The notes: generated from the sequence alone by a model not told the origin. Counted from the first letter of the stretch, positions 1-8,868 are shown. The stretch: 52,046 nucleotides of DNA from Planctomycetota bacterium (GCA_021790385.1 JAJYDW010000023.1:1-52046); one strand, 5' to 3'. Numbers and translations: made by a program.

Positions 1-19
1 CTTGGATTTCTCGGATCAT
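1..19 (-). CDS. Start of a minus-strand gene, truncated by the window edge
   Basis: An ATG on the minus strand at 19 opens a frame reading MIREIQ before the window ends. A strong Shine-Dalgarno site, AAGGAGG (minus strand of about 27-33), lies about 7 nt upstream, which makes this a convincing translation start. It is divergent from the VOC protein downstream. Six codons do not allow a functional guess. Confidence 0.55.
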
Positions 20-285
20 GGTGAATCCTCCTTGATTCATACTTCCTGTGTCGTCCAGGCCGCCACAGTGGCAACCTGCTCCCCACTATCCTACACCAAA
101 ACCGCCAACAATAAGAGTTACACCCGTTTTTTCAGGTTCTTATCCAGTGCATCCTGTGTCAGGGTGCTGCCGATTTTCCAACATAGCCGGCGGCGGTGAA
201 TGGCCGCCTCGACCTGCGCCGGAACTGGCGTTAGGCCGGCTTTTCCCGGATGATGTTGCTGTTCAGGGTGTATTCTGGAGGCCGC

Positions 286-798
286 ATGGTCATGGATACG
301 CGTTCCGGTCGCAATTGGTTTTTGCCGCTGCTGCGACCACGAGAATCAGTGATTTCGCCGGTGCAGATTTGCGCCATTGACACCGTGCGATTAAGAGCCG
401 GGGACTGTACGGCCCAGGTACTGCATCAGTTTTATACCGGCGTGCTGGGGTTGCTGGAAACGGCCATCACCGAAGATCGGCTGGTTTATCGTCTCGGTTT
501 GATTGACGTGGAACTCTTGCGCTACGCGGAAAGCTATAGTGCCCTGGCGATAACCGCCGAAACGCAGCCCTTTCAATTTCATGCCCGGCCGCAGCATGCC
601 GATGCGGAAACAGGAAAACTAACCAGACCGAGGCTCATTGGACAGATCGGCCTCATTATTCGCAACTTTTCAGATGCCATTGAAAAGATCGGACCAAATT
701 GTGAAATTCTCCATGGTGACACCGGGCGATGCCGATCAGCAGTGCTCCGCGACCCCGCCGGCAACTCTGTTTACCTGCTGGAAACCCGCCCATTTTAA
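286..798 (+). CDS. VOC-fold (glyoxalase/bleomycin-resistance-like) protein
   Basis: About 170 aa. The middle part contains a typical VOC element (LHQFYTGVLGL), in which FYxxVLGL marks the first beta-alpha-beta unit, and the C-terminus reads VLRDPAGNSVYLLE, the usual last strand of the family (DPxGNxxxL). These proteins bind a metal and small substrates; the reaction cannot be told from sequence. The frame is open from 250, but GGAGG at 277-281 precedes ATG codons at 286 and 292, so a start there is preferred. The N-terminal 30 or so residues are not recognisably VOC. It stands alone, divergent from the gene at the left edge. Confidence 0.65.
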   Translation: MVMDTRSGRNWFLPLLRPRESVISPVQICAIDTVRLRAGDCTAQVLHQFYTGVLGLLETAITEDRLVYRLGLIDVELLRYAESYSALAITAETQPFQFHARPQHADAETGKLTRPRLIGQIGLIIRNFSDAIEKIGPNCEILHGDTGRCRSAVLRDPAGNSVYLLETRPF

Positions 799-832
799 CG
801 TCGGACACTACCCCATAGGAGAACCAGATCTG

Positions 833-861
833 TTGTAGTGTCAGGCGAATCAACCTATTAT
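833..861 (+). promoter_or_regulatory. Putative sigma70-type promoter of the nfeD pair
   Basis: TTGTAG at 833-838, a 17-bp spacer and TATTAT at 856-861. The -10 is one base from consensus and the -35 keeps TTG. Transcription would start near 868, about 17 nt before the ATG at 885. Confidence 0.4.
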
Positions 862-884
862 CGTTATATCTTGGGGGTTCGGCT

Positions 885-2558
885 ATGGGAAACGCATACA
901 GGTTAAAATCGCGACAGGATCAGGGCAAGAACGCGACGCTATCGCCGATGCTGCTGCTGGTTTTTATCGCGGCATTGCTCTGGGCCAGTCGCACGGTCTG
1001 GGGGCAGAGCTTTGGCCTGCCTGGAGGAGCCGCCGCGCCCATTGAAGCGGCAACGCACAGCAAGGCAGCCATCATCACCATTCATGGCCCTATCGACGCG
1101 ATTATGGCGGAGAGCGTCATGCGGCGCGTCGGCGAAGCGGAAAAGCGCGGGGCCACGTTGATTATTTTTGATATCAATTCCACCGGCGGCCTGCTGGGAT
1201 CGGCGTTGAAGATCAACCAGTTTATAAGGGAAACTTCCACCCCGACGGTGGGGTACATTCACCGGCAGGCCATTGCCGCCGCCGCGCTGGTGGCTGTGGC
1301 CTGTCAAAAAATTGTGATGAGCCGCCACGGTCTGATAGGTGACGGACAACCGTTTGAAGTGCATGGTCTGCGGGCAAAAGCCATGGCCGACGGGACGGCG
1401 GCCCGACATGCGTCGCTGGTGGTGAAAAGTCTGCTGGCCAGCGGGCAAAAAAATGGCCTGAGTCCGCTGGTGCTGTTGGGAATGATTGATCCGGGGCTGC
1501 AACTGGACGAAGTGCGCAACAGCCTGACTGGCAAGATCCGGGTGGTTTCCGCAGGCACCAGGCGGAAACTCGTTAATGTGTTGACACACGTGGCCGGCAC
1601 GGTCGTGGTACATCCGTGGTCTTACGTCCGGGAGATCAAAAAAAGGGGCGAACTGCTGACGCTGGAATCAAAACAGGCCCGCCGCATCGGATTTTCACAG
1701 GCAACCATTACCGGTGAAGACGATTTACTCGCCCGGCTCAACGTAGTCGGAGCCCGGGTACCGGTCCTGCGTTTGAACCTGATGGAAAGATTCGCCCGCT
1801 GGCTGGCCGGTCCGTGGGTCCGTTTCGTGTTATTTCTGCTAGTACTGGTGTGCGGTTACCTCGAATTGACGCACCCCGGCACCCTGATTCCAGGAGCGAT
1901 TGCACTGGTGGCCTTACTGCTGCTGCTGGGAGCTCCTTATTTGACCGGCCTGGCACTGTGGTGGGAAATCGGCCTGATTATTCTGGGCATTGTCATTATC
2001 ATCGCGGACATTCACTTCCTTGGCGGCATCGGTTTGCTGGCGGTACCGGGCTTTATTCTGATGATCATCGGACTGGTGGCAAGCTTCATTCCCTCACAGC
2101 CGGGGCATACCGGCTTTCCGCTGATCGGCCAGACGTTTTCCGCCCTGCAAACCGGTGTGGCCGTGGTGGTTTTTGGCACGGTCGCAGCGATTGGCATTAT
2201 TATGATGCTGGTAAGATACCTGAAATTTGCCCCCGGACTGCGGCGGCTGCAAATTGAATTACCGGGTGTCTCAAGAATGGCATCGACGGCGCAACCCGGG
2301 ATTGGGCAGGGGGAAGTGTTGTCGCCCGAACCGCTGTATGCGGGAGCAGTGGGACGGGCGGTGTCGGAACTGCGCCCTGCGGGCAAGGCAAGTTTCGATG
2401 GCCGGCTGTTTAACGTCGTGGCCCAGGGCACATATATTGCCCGGGGATCTGCGATCGAGGTGTTGCGTATCGGGGAAAATCAAATAGTGGTCCGCGAACT
2501 GGCGGAACAGGGGCCTGAAACTCCATCTACACCGCCGAGTCGGCACAAGGAGCAGTAA
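885..2558 (+). CDS. Long NfeD protein with ClpP/SppA-like domain lacking the usual catalytic Ser
   Basis: 557 aa. A signal or anchor helix lies near residues 20-40, followed by a ClpP-class (S49/SppA-like) domain at about 60-260, four or more membrane helices at about 300-440, and a C-terminal NfeD OB-fold at about 480-540 (GAVGRAVSELRPAGKASFDG). In proteolytically active long NfeD proteins the nucleophile sits in a motif resembling A-[YI]-S-A-G-A-L-[IV]-A. Here the aligned stretch, around residues 129-137, reads AIAAAALVA, so Ser and Gly are both Ala. The protein is probably a catalytically dead scaffold, although the family role, membrane quality control with SPFH/stomatin partners, may remain. 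The short NfeD gene follows after 2 bp. Confidence 0.85.
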   Translation: MGNAYRLKSRQDQGKNATLSPMLLLVFIAALLWASRTVWGQSFGLPGGAAAPIEAATHSKAAIITIHGPIDAIMAESVMRRVGEAEKRGATLIIFDINSTGGLLGSALKINQFIRETSTPTVGYIHRQAIAAAALVAVACQKIVMSRHGLIGDGQPFEVHGLRAKAMADGTAARHASLVVKSLLASGQKNGLSPLVLLGMIDPGLQLDEVRNSLTGKIRVVSAGTRRKLVNVLTHVAGTVVVHPWSYVREIKKRGELLTLESKQARRIGFSQATITGEDDLLARLNVVGARVPVLRLNLMERFARWLAGPWVRFVLFLLVLVCGYLELTHPGTLIPGAIALVALLLLLGAPYLTGLALWWEIGLIILGIVIIIADIHFLGGIGLLAVPGFILMIIGLVASFIPSQPGHTGFPLIGQTFSALQTGVAVVVFGTVAAIGIIMMLVRYLKFAPGLRRLQIELPGVSRMASTAQPGIGQGEVLSPEPLYAGAVGRAVSELRPAGKASFDGRLFNVVAQGTYIARGSAIEVLRIGENQIVVRELAEQGPETPSTPPSRHKEQ

Positions 2559-2560
2559 GT

Positions 2561-3070
2561 ATGGACTTCGAGTTGTTGATGAGCGCGATACTGTTGTTCA
2601 CGGGCGCGGTGATCGTGCTTTTTTCGGAACTATTCATTCCGGCCCATGGCCTGCTGGCGATTCTCTGCGGACTGCTGGCCGTGGCAGGTGTGGCGGTATG
2701 TTTTGCCATGGGCACGAAAGCCGGATTTGTGGCCACCGTTGGGACGATCGTTCTAGGCCCGTTGGCCCTGACACTGGCGATTAAGTGTTATCCCAACAGC
2801 CCGGTAGGCAGACGCGTACTGCTGCAACCACCTCCGGCCAATACCGCCGATGGCCTGGCCCGTGAAACAGCGGATCTGGCGCAATTGTTGGGCCGACGGG
2901 GGATAGCGGCCACGATCCTGCGGCCCGCAGGCATATGTGAATTTGACGGCCAGCGCGTCGATTGCCTGAGCGAATCGCAGGTGATAGTCCGCGGGTCGGC
3001 GGTGGAAGTCATTCGAGTGGATGGCTCGCACGTGTACGTGCGTTTAGCGGCTCCGGCCACTTCGGCCTGA
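2561..3070 (+). CDS. Short NfeD-family membrane protein
   Basis: 169 aa. Two or three hydrophobic helices fill residues 5-80, and the C-terminal half is an NfeD OB-fold (ATILRPAGICEFDGQRVD, then IVRGSAVEVIRVDG). The start lies 2 bp after the stop of the long NfeD gene, with AAGGAG inside the end of that gene as ribosome site, so the two are translated as a pair. Long and short NfeD proteins are known to be co-encoded, often next to a flotillin-like gene (floA); no such gene is visible here. It converges with mutM. Confidence 0.8.
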   Translation: MDFELLMSAILLFTGAVIVLFSELFIPAHGLLAILCGLLAVAGVAVCFAMGTKAGFVATVGTIVLGPLALTLAIKCYPNSPVGRRVLLQPPPANTADGLARETADLAQLLGRRGIAATILRPAGICEFDGQRVDCLSESQVIVRGSAVEVIRVDGSHVYVRLAAPATSA

Positions 3071-3155
3071 GCCGGCATGCACCAACTCCGCTGCGGTAAG
3101 CCGTCCAATACCAAAGCGATTCCGTCCTGACCGAAGCAGTACCGTGGTGAAAAAC

Positions 3156-3974
3156 TTACCGGAACTTTTGACAATGCCGACAGAATACGGTGGTGCGCCC
3201 GGCGACCACCAGCATTTTCAGGTTACCCCCGCAACGAAAACACGGACGGCCGCTGCGGCCATAAACCCGCAGACTGGCAGCAAAGCCACCCGGCTGCCCG
3301 GCCGCATTGCGATAATCGCGCAGAGTTGTACCGCCGACAGAGAGTGATTTTTCCAGCACCCGGTGAATGGCCTGAACCAACTGTCCAATTTGTACCGGGG
3401 AAATCCGCCGTACAGGTATGAGTGGACTTAAACCGGACATCCAGAGGGCTTCATCCACATAAATGTTACCCAAACCCGCAACATCACGCTGGCCCAGAAG
3501 GCGGGCCTTGAGCCGGCCGCTCGCCGTGCGCCAATGGCTTAAATGCGCAGAGGTCAGGTTGAGGGCGTCCACGCCCAGCACACCCTGAATTTCCTCGGCA
3601 CAAGCCTGTTCAAAGGTAGCATAGTACCACACGCCTCCGAACCGCCGCGGATCCCTCATGCGAATTTGCAATCCTGAATTCAAATCCATCATGAAATGGG
3701 TATGGAGAGGAACGGGCAGATGGGGCTGGGATCCCTCCAGCCTGCCGCTCATGCCCAGATGAAACATCAGCGTCTGGCCGTCGTCACAACAGCAGAACAA
3801 CTTCTTTCCGTGGCGATGGGTGGCAACAATGGTACGTTGGATCAAACGCGACAGGGGGGCATGCGGCGGTGTAAGATAATCCTGGCGCAACAACCGCACG
3901 CGCAACACCACCGCTCCGATGATCACCGGCTCCAATGTGCGGCGAACCTCCTCGACTTCCGGAAGCTCAGGCAT
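3156..3974 (-). CDS. mutM: Formamidopyrimidine-DNA glycosylase (MutM/Fpg)
   Basis: 272 aa, the normal family length. The protein begins MPELPEVEEVRR; after Met removal, Pro2 is the Schiff-base nucleophile and Glu3 the catalytic acid, which fixes the start at 3974 although the frame is open further upstream. GGAGATCAAG directly precedes it. The C-terminus holds the Cys4 zinc finger (CFRCGG, then FCRHCQ) that inserts into DNA. The enzyme removes 8-oxoguanine and formamidopyrimidines and cleaves the abasic site. It lies about 60 bp downstream of the CheY-like gene on the same strand. Confidence 0.95.
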   Translation of the reverse strand: MPELPEVEEVRRTLEPVIIGAVVLRVRLLRQDYLTPPHAPLSRLIQRTIVATHRHGKKLFCCCDDGQTLMFHLGMSGRLEGSQPHLPVPLHTHFMMDLNSGLQIRMRDPRRFGGVWYYATFEQACAEEIQGVLGVDALNLTSAHLSHWRTASGRLKARLLGQRDVAGLGNIYVDEALWMSGLSPLIPVRRISPVQIGQLVQAIHRVLEKSLSVGGTTLRDYRNAAGQPGGFAASLRVYGRSGRPCFRCGGNLKMLVVAGRTTVFCRHCQKFR

Positions 3975-4035
3975 CTTGATCTCCGATGAAAATAAAGAAG
4001 CCCGCCTGGCGGTGATGCGCGGCATCCGGCGAAGA

Positions 4036-4452
4036 TCAGTGTTGCGGCGAATCCGTCGCAGTTTTCGGAAGGAGAATCTTTTCCAGGGAACCCATGAGCC
4101 GGTCTATTCTGAACGGTTTGTTGAGGTAATCTTCCACCCCCAACGACTCGGCGTACGTTTTATGCCGCGTACCGAGATTACCGGTAATCATAATCACATG
4201 CGGCTTGGTGCCTTTGGCTTTGCGAGCCTTGATTCGCTCCAGTACCAAGAATCCACTGCGTTTCGGAAGCATCATGTCCAAAATGACGACGTCTGGATGT
4301 TCACGCTCGCAGATTTCCACGGCAGCATTACCATCGCTGGCGGAAAGCAACCGCGCTCCGGTAGTGGAAAGCGCTGCGGTGATGGTGGTAAGCACATCGG
4401 CGTCGTCATCCACAACCAAAATGGCTGCATCCTTAAACTGATTATCACTCAT
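4036..4452 (-). CDS. Stand-alone response-regulator receiver (CheY-like)
   Basis: 138 aa consisting of one receiver domain and no output domain. The acidic pocket is Asp15-Asp17 (VVDDD), the phospho-acceptor is Asp59 (VVILDMMLP), Thr90 is the switch residue (MITGN) and Lys112 is the conserved lysine (LNKPF). All key residues are present, so it should be phosphorylated by a histidine kinase encoded elsewhere. GGGG lies about 6 nt before the ATG. It probably shares a transcript with mutM; the link between the two is not obvious. Confidence 0.88.
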   Translation of the reverse strand: MSDNQFKDAAILVVDDDADVLTTITAALSTTGARLLSASDGNAAVEICEREHPDVVILDMMLPKRSGFLVLERIKARKAKGTKPHVIMITGNLGTRHKTYAESLGVEDYLNKPFRIDRLMGSLEKILLPKTATDSPQH

Positions 4453-4805
4453 CGGTTGCCCCTTTATAAAACATCAGGCAGGTAAAAATTCATCGTTCTT
4501 ATTAATTTAACCCAAGTTCAGGAAAATTGCACCACCGCCAGGCTAAATCCTCGGCATCACCGATCCGCGGCTGACTGATTGCAATAACACCCAACACGGG
4601 CTTCTCCCGGCAGCTTGGGAAGCAAAAACCCGCATTGGGCCAAAAACGTGTCAGTCCGCACGCCGACAATTCCCCAACAGTATAGCCGCCTCACGGTGGC
4701 ATTGGCCAGTGAATTGGCAACCATGGGCAAGGATCCAAAAACTTGGCCGGATTGGCAAGGGTATAACGACCGCACATGTTGGGTCTCCACAGATGTGGGG
4801 AAAAC
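4453..4805. other. Intergenic stretch without a recognised gene
   Basis: This stretch separates the CheY-like gene from the end of the exported-protein pair; both are on the minus strand. An AT-rich part at about 4465-4515 probably contains the promoter of the CheY-like gene, but no clear -35/-10 pair stands out. A 77-codon open frame crosses it without a good ribosome site or recognisable protein. Confidence 0.5.
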
Positions 4806-5696
4806 TCAAGGCCCATGTCTGCTCGCTGGTTTGCCCGCGGGTGCTGTCAGCGACAGCACCCACCCGTTGGCCCGCCCGATGGTACCATCCTCGGCCTTAA
4901 GTGCACGAGCCATACATTCATTGGCGGTGCGACCTGCCCCGTATTGGTTGGCCATTAAATGAAAAAGCGCCATCGCCTCTGAAGATTGGCCTGCCAGCAA
5001 CAGCAGGTTGCCACGGGCCAGGAGGCTCTGGTAGTCTGTAAATGGCTGCAGATCGCGCAGCGTGCGGGCGAAAGGGCGTCCATGCAGAGGAATGGATGCG
5101 AATACCGCGCATGAATGGGCTTTGCCGCCCGGAGGCACCGGCACCGCTCCCGCCACCTGCTGGTTCATAAATTTTTGCACCATTTGCGGATCCTGGGGAT
5201 AAGCGGCGTTAAGACACTGGGCCACCAACAGCAACGCATGTTGCGTCATGCGCATGGAACAGACATTGAATAAGCTTCGCGCTGCAGTTAAGGCCTGCCT
5301 TGGATGCCCGGCTCGCAGCAACACGCGAACCCGAAAATCCATCGCCTGCTGGACAATCCAGATATTTCCGGGAAAATTTCGTACCGTCCGCAACGCCAAT
5401 CTTGCCGCCAGGTTGTAGTGCCGGCCGCGCATCAATGCCATAGGCCATACCCGCAGCAGCAACCACCGCATGGGCGGGCCAAGTTCGGGCATGTCCTTTC
5501 GTATCTGTACAAATGCCCGTAAGGCCACCGCCCTGTCGGCGTTGGCCAGTTCTTGCGTTATTTGATGTCCCCGTGGTGGCTGCGCCCGGACAACTGTGCC
5601 GTTTCCAAAGACCATGAGCATGATGGCCGATAAACCGACCAGCGACAGCCACCTCCGAGGAGAAACTGCTACGAATCTATAAACCAAGTTGGTCAT
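4806..5696 (-). CDS. Exported alpha-helical repeat protein, second of a paralogous pair
   Basis: 296 aa with an N-terminal hydrophobic segment (SLVGLSAIMLMVFG) ending near VVRAQPP, consistent with a signal peptide. The remainder is Arg/Ala/Leu-rich and helical, reminiscent of TPR-type proteins (for example NLLLLAGQSSEAMALFHLM). It is clearly paralogous to the gene upstream: both share GNLLLLA, a stretch resembling ATVRNF/MTRLTI and the ending KAxDxTIxxANxWV. The ATG overlaps the stop of that gene by 4 bp (ATGA), so translation is coupled. No function is known to me. Confidence 0.7.
   Translation of the reverse strand: MTNLVYRFVAVSPRRWLSLVGLSAIMLMVFGNGTVVRAQPPRGHQITQELANADRAVALRAFVQIRKDMPELGPPMRWLLLRVWPMALMRGRHYNLAARLALRTVRNFPGNIWIVQQAMDFRVRVLLRAGHPRQALTAARSLFNVCSMRMTQHALLLVAQCLNAAYPQDPQMVQKFMNQQVAGAVPVPPGGKAHSCAVFASIPLHGRPFARTLRDLQPFTDYQSLLARGNLLLLAGQSSEAMALFHLMANQYGAGRTANECMARALKAEDGTIGRANGWVLSLTAPAGKPASRHGP
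4839..4861. repeat. Perfect 10-bp inverted repeat with a 3-nt loop
   Basis: GGGTGCTGTC at 4839-4848 and GACAGCACCC at 4852-4861 flank the loop AGC. The hairpin lies inside the last codons of the exported protein gene, about 30 bp before its stop. No T-run follows on either strand, so it is not a standard terminator. It could stabilise the 3' end of the mRNA. Confidence 0.55.
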
Positions 5697-6853
5697 CGCC
5701 GCTTTGCTCCACGAAATCGGACTTCATTGACCCATCGATTGGCCGGGGCAATGGTCTTATCAATCGCCTTTATCGTTCGGGCGATGCCTTCCGCCGCGTC
5801 GCGCAACTGCCACGCACCTTCCGCCACCGCATAAGCCCGATCCCACACCAGCGCCGCCTGGCGACAATGATTGGCCAGCAGGAGTAGATTCCCCCGCTGC
5901 ATCAAGCCGTGAAAATCCTCACCGGTTATTCGACCGGCAAGGATGCCATACGGCTGCGGATTCAGCCTTCGCCAGGCCGCCGCCATGCCATCATCCCCCA
6001 TGGCAACTTGGCCCCCGGAACTATGCCCATAGTGACGGAAGGCCACCGGTAAGGAACAACGGCCTTCAGCCATCGGCGGCACGTACTGTGCATGGATCTG
6101 CCCGGCTACGAAATGCCTGGCCGTAACGCCGCCACCCATCGCACCGGATTGTAAACACTGTGCGATCAATACCACGGCCTGGCGGACATCGCGCATGGTA
6201 CATACATTGTACAGCCGCAGGGCATTATTTAGTGCCCGGTTGGGGCACTTGGCCGCAAGCAGAACCTGCGTTCGCACCACCAACATGAATTGCAACCAAC
6301 CGGTATTGGCTGGATCCAGAAGAATCGTCAAACGAGTCATGCGCAAGGCGGTGCGGTAGTGCCCTGCACGCAGTACGGCAGGCAACAAGGTTCGTTGAAT
6401 CGGCGGGTAAGCCTTCCAGCGAACACGTCTGATCCAGACCGTAAATTGCTGCAGTCCCCGGACACGACGACGGGCATCGGTGCGACATAATGCTTTGAGC
6501 AAGCCAGACACCAATGGATTGCCCGCCGGGGCAACATGCACCTGCGTCCACCACCAGGGCGCGGCCATTCTTGGCGAATAGCCCGGTAACGAGGCGGTAT
6601 ATAGCTGCATGCGTTTTGGGCGACACGGATTATTGTGCCAGGGAATTTGCGCCAGCGCCGGTACGACTGATGGCGCCTTTTGCTGACCCTTGGCCGACCG
6701 CACTGCGGACTCGGTGCCCACCACGCTCAAAAGCCAACTGGCTCCGAACAGCAGCAATCCTAGAAACAGAACCGCACCGACGAAGATGCCCACCCGGCGG
6801 GCCATTCGGACTCGAACCTCTGGCATGTTTGAACGATATTTACTGCTGGTCAT
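5693..6853 (-). CDS. Membrane-anchored or exported helical repeat protein, first of a paralogous pair
   Basis: 386 aa from the ATG at 6853, which is preceded by AGGCAGG; a GTG at 6877 would add eight residues. One strong hydrophobic helix (IFVGAVLFLGLLLFGASWLL) follows a basic N-terminus and acts as a signal or anchor. The periplasmic part is rich in Arg, Ala and Leu and appears to consist of helical repeats, like its downstream paralogue. It contains the shared GNLLLLANHCRQAAL element near the C-terminus. A function cannot be assigned. The two genes form an operon with a 4-bp overlap. Confidence 0.68.
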   Translation of the reverse strand: MTSSKYRSNMPEVRVRMARRVGIFVGAVLFLGLLLFGASWLLSVVGTESAVRSAKGQQKAPSVVPALAQIPWHNNPCRPKRMQLYTASLPGYSPRMAAPWWWTQVHVAPAGNPLVSGLLKALCRTDARRRVRGLQQFTVWIRRVRWKAYPPIQRTLLPAVLRAGHYRTALRMTRLTILLDPANTGWLQFMLVVRTQVLLAAKCPNRALNNALRLYNVCTMRDVRQAVVLIAQCLQSGAMGGGVTARHFVAGQIHAQYVPPMAEGRCSLPVAFRHYGHSSGGQVAMGDDGMAAAWRRLNPQPYGILAGRITGEDFHGLMQRGNLLLLANHCRQAALVWDRAYAVAEGAWQLRDAAEGIARTIKAIDKTIAPANRWVNEVRFRGAKRR

Positions 6854-6901
6854 TCGTACCTGCCTGCGTGCGATCACCGTTATTGTCCGCCTTGTAAATC
6901 T

Positions 6902-6907
6902 ATTATA
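6902..6907 (-). promoter_or_regulatory. Consensus -10 box upstream of the exported pair
   Basis: TATAAT on the minus strand lies 48 bp upstream of the ATG at 6853. The -35 region is poor (about GTATCA at 17 bp), so the promoter may need an activator or an alternative factor. Confidence 0.4.
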
Positions 6908-7040
6908 CTCGGCGAAGAGAGCGATGATACCGGCACAGGCCTGGTTCTGTCTGCCGGCCGAGAATACGACCTAGCTGCGCAATACGCAGGATTCACAGAC
7001 GGCGCACGGCGATTGAGCCGCCACCTTTATATTTTGCTTT

Positions 7041-7703
7041 TTAAGCCTGCTTGGGCGGACGACCAATGGGGTGAAGCGTCTGCAGGCTCCCGGTCTTTCT
7101 GGCCATCGTTGTCACCCAGCGATCATCGCCGAGGGGACGAGATCGCTTCAGGCTGGCCACCACAGCATCCCGGTCGTTTTTTTTGAGCGATTTACCGACC
7201 AACTTTCGCCAATGTTTTGGACGATCAGCAGGCCAGGGATCCAGGAGAGCGGATGCCACTTTCTTATTGCATCCCAAGCTCGACCAAGACCAATTCTCCG
7301 CCCTTTTTTTCAGCTTGGCTCGCTGCGGATTGCTTTCAACATAACGCATCAAGTTGACTAAATGCCGCCCACTTTGCACCGGAAAACTTTTGTACCGCCC
7401 CTGATACAAACGCCCCCTGGCATGGGGATGTCGCACGCGATAACGCTTGACATGGGTATTGGTTACCCAGGAAAGATACGTAGAAAGATCGCCATCATGT
7501 CGCGGACGAACCACCAAGTGCCAATGGGTGGGCATCAAACAGAATCCGAAGACTTCAATGGATACCCGCTGCCGGCCAGCCACCAAAATTCCCATAAACA
7601 TCTCATAGTCCTTCCGCTTACGAAAGACCACGCCGCGACCATTGCCGCGGTTGGAAATATGATAAATGACGCCGCCTTTGGCAGCCCGTGCAGTTCTAGG
7701 CAT
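7041..7703 (-). CDS. REP-associated tyrosine transposase (RAYT, Y1 HUH family)
   Basis: 220 aa. The HUH metal site is His60-Trp-His62 in LMPTHWHLVVRP. The likely catalytic tyrosine is Tyr121 in LMRYVESNPQRAKL, which matches the RYVxxNPxRA motif of RAYT proteins. RAYTs are single-copy, domesticated relatives of IS200/IS605 transposases that act on REP palindromes. The C-terminal 70 residues are basic and probably contact DNA. No insertion-sequence ends and no clear REP copies flank it. It appears intact. Confidence 0.88.
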   Translation of the reverse strand: MPRTARAAKGGVIYHISNRGNGRGVVFRKRKDYEMFMGILVAGRQRVSIEVFGFCLMPTHWHLVVRPRHDGDLSTYLSWVTNTHVKRYRVRHPHARGRLYQGRYKSFPVQSGRHLVNLMRYVESNPQRAKLKKRAENWSWSSLGCNKKVASALLDPWPADRPKHWRKLVGKSLKKNDRDAVVASLKRSRPLGDDRWVTTMARKTGSLQTLHPIGRPPKQA

Positions 7704-7753
7704 AATATCACAGCCTAGCCATGTTTTGGCAGACTGTCAATAACAGGAATTGC

Positions 7754-8797
7754 TCATGGAACCACCAGAATATCATCGATGCTTTTAGGCTCTTCCCGTC
7801 CCGTGAATGGAGGTGTTGAATCTCCTTGCACGGTCCAGATATTATCGCGTTTAGGTCCAACATCTGGTGTTGTTACCCAGCGCACACTGCCATCGTCACT
7901 CAGGATATTTTCACCTCGCTGGTTATGATTAAAAGAGTTGGAAGTCTCGCTGACTTGTCGGGTCTGGGCTTGAAACAGGGGATTATAGTCGGCCATAATG
8001 ACCACATGACCGGTGCTTCCCCAATGATGATGATACGGTGCAAGCTGGTCAATATAAGAGTAGCTGATATCGCCTGTAGGCAATCCATGCGACAGATTGG
8101 TGTTTAGGCCGAGGAGATGCTGGAGTTGGCAACTCGGACAAATCAGCCGCTTCCATGTAGCAAATTCACCCCGAACCAATAATGGCCGTAAATTTGCCAG
8201 ATTGCTATGGGCATTGGCCGATCGCAGTTGCCCCGGAGTATCAATGCGCGGCAACCAGTTGGCGTCCGTCGGCGTAGCGATGCGCGGCAACATGCCGGCA
8301 TCATCGGCAGCATAACCAGAAAACGCACTGGCCAGTGCGGTAAGATTTTCGGCACAGGCTGTGCGGTCTGCCACAAAGCGGGCATGATGAATCCCGGAAA
8401 TTAAAACCACAAATAGCAGCCCGGCCGCGACGCTCATCGCGGCCAAGTCTATTTTACGCCGATCCCAGCCGATGCGCAATCTCGGATATCCCTGGCCCGC
8501 ATTATTACTCCAGGCATTTGCACCAGATGACGAGACCTGCCGGGCTAAGGCCATGGTGCGATGCGCCAGCCCGGATGGAACTTCTGGCTCCCCTGCTTGG
8601 CCAAGCAGCTTAAAAATTTCGGCCAACCGTGGAGTGGGAGCATTTTTTGCGACCTCCTCCGGCACCGCATTAAGGGCCGGTGAATCTTGACCAAGCCAGC
8701 AGCCCACATAGGCTGCTTCCGCTTCCGTTAAACGATAATCCTCAAAAGAAACATTCTCTTGACCGTCAGGATTAGAATGAAATGTCTCGCGGATCAT
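7754..8797 (-). CDS. Putative anti-sigma membrane protein with pseudopilin-like C-terminal part
   Basis: 347 aa. Residues 1-110 are hydrophilic and presumably cytoplasmic, followed by a helix at about 117-136 (LAAMSVAAGLLFVVLISGI). The region after it resembles type II pseudopilin/DUF1559-type proteins of planctomycetes: HARFVADRTACAENLTAL, then FSGYAADDAGMLP, and near the end NHNQRGENILSDDGSVRWV, close to the H-x9-DG signature. It lies immediately downstream of an ECF sigma factor, the usual place of an anti-sigma factor, but it lacks the HxxxCxxC zinc motif. The role is inferred from position. Confidence 0.6.
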   Translation of the reverse strand: MIRETFHSNPDGQENVSFEDYRLTEAEAAYVGCWLGQDSPALNAVPEEVAKNAPTPRLAEIFKLLGQAGEPEVPSGLAHRTMALARQVSSSGANAWSNNAGQGYPRLRIGWDRRKIDLAAMSVAAGLLFVVLISGIHHARFVADRTACAENLTALASAFSGYAADDAGMLPRIATPTDANWLPRIDTPGQLRSANAHSNLANLRPLLVRGEFATWKRLICPSCQLQHLLGLNTNLSHGLPTGDISYSYIDQLAPYHHHWGSTGHVVIMADYNPLFQAQTRQVSETSNSFNHNQRGENILSDDGSVRWVTTPDVGPKRDNIWTVQGDSTPPFTGREEPKSIDDILVVP

Positions 8798-8868
8798 GCT
8801 GGTTCCATACTCACATCAAACTGATAAACGCCGTCTTTCGCCATCCCTTACAATATCCACGCGCATGG

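Noticed and set aside
4557-4790. A 77-codon minus-strand gene
   Set aside because: No ribosome site, no domain, and composition unlike the neighbouring proteins.
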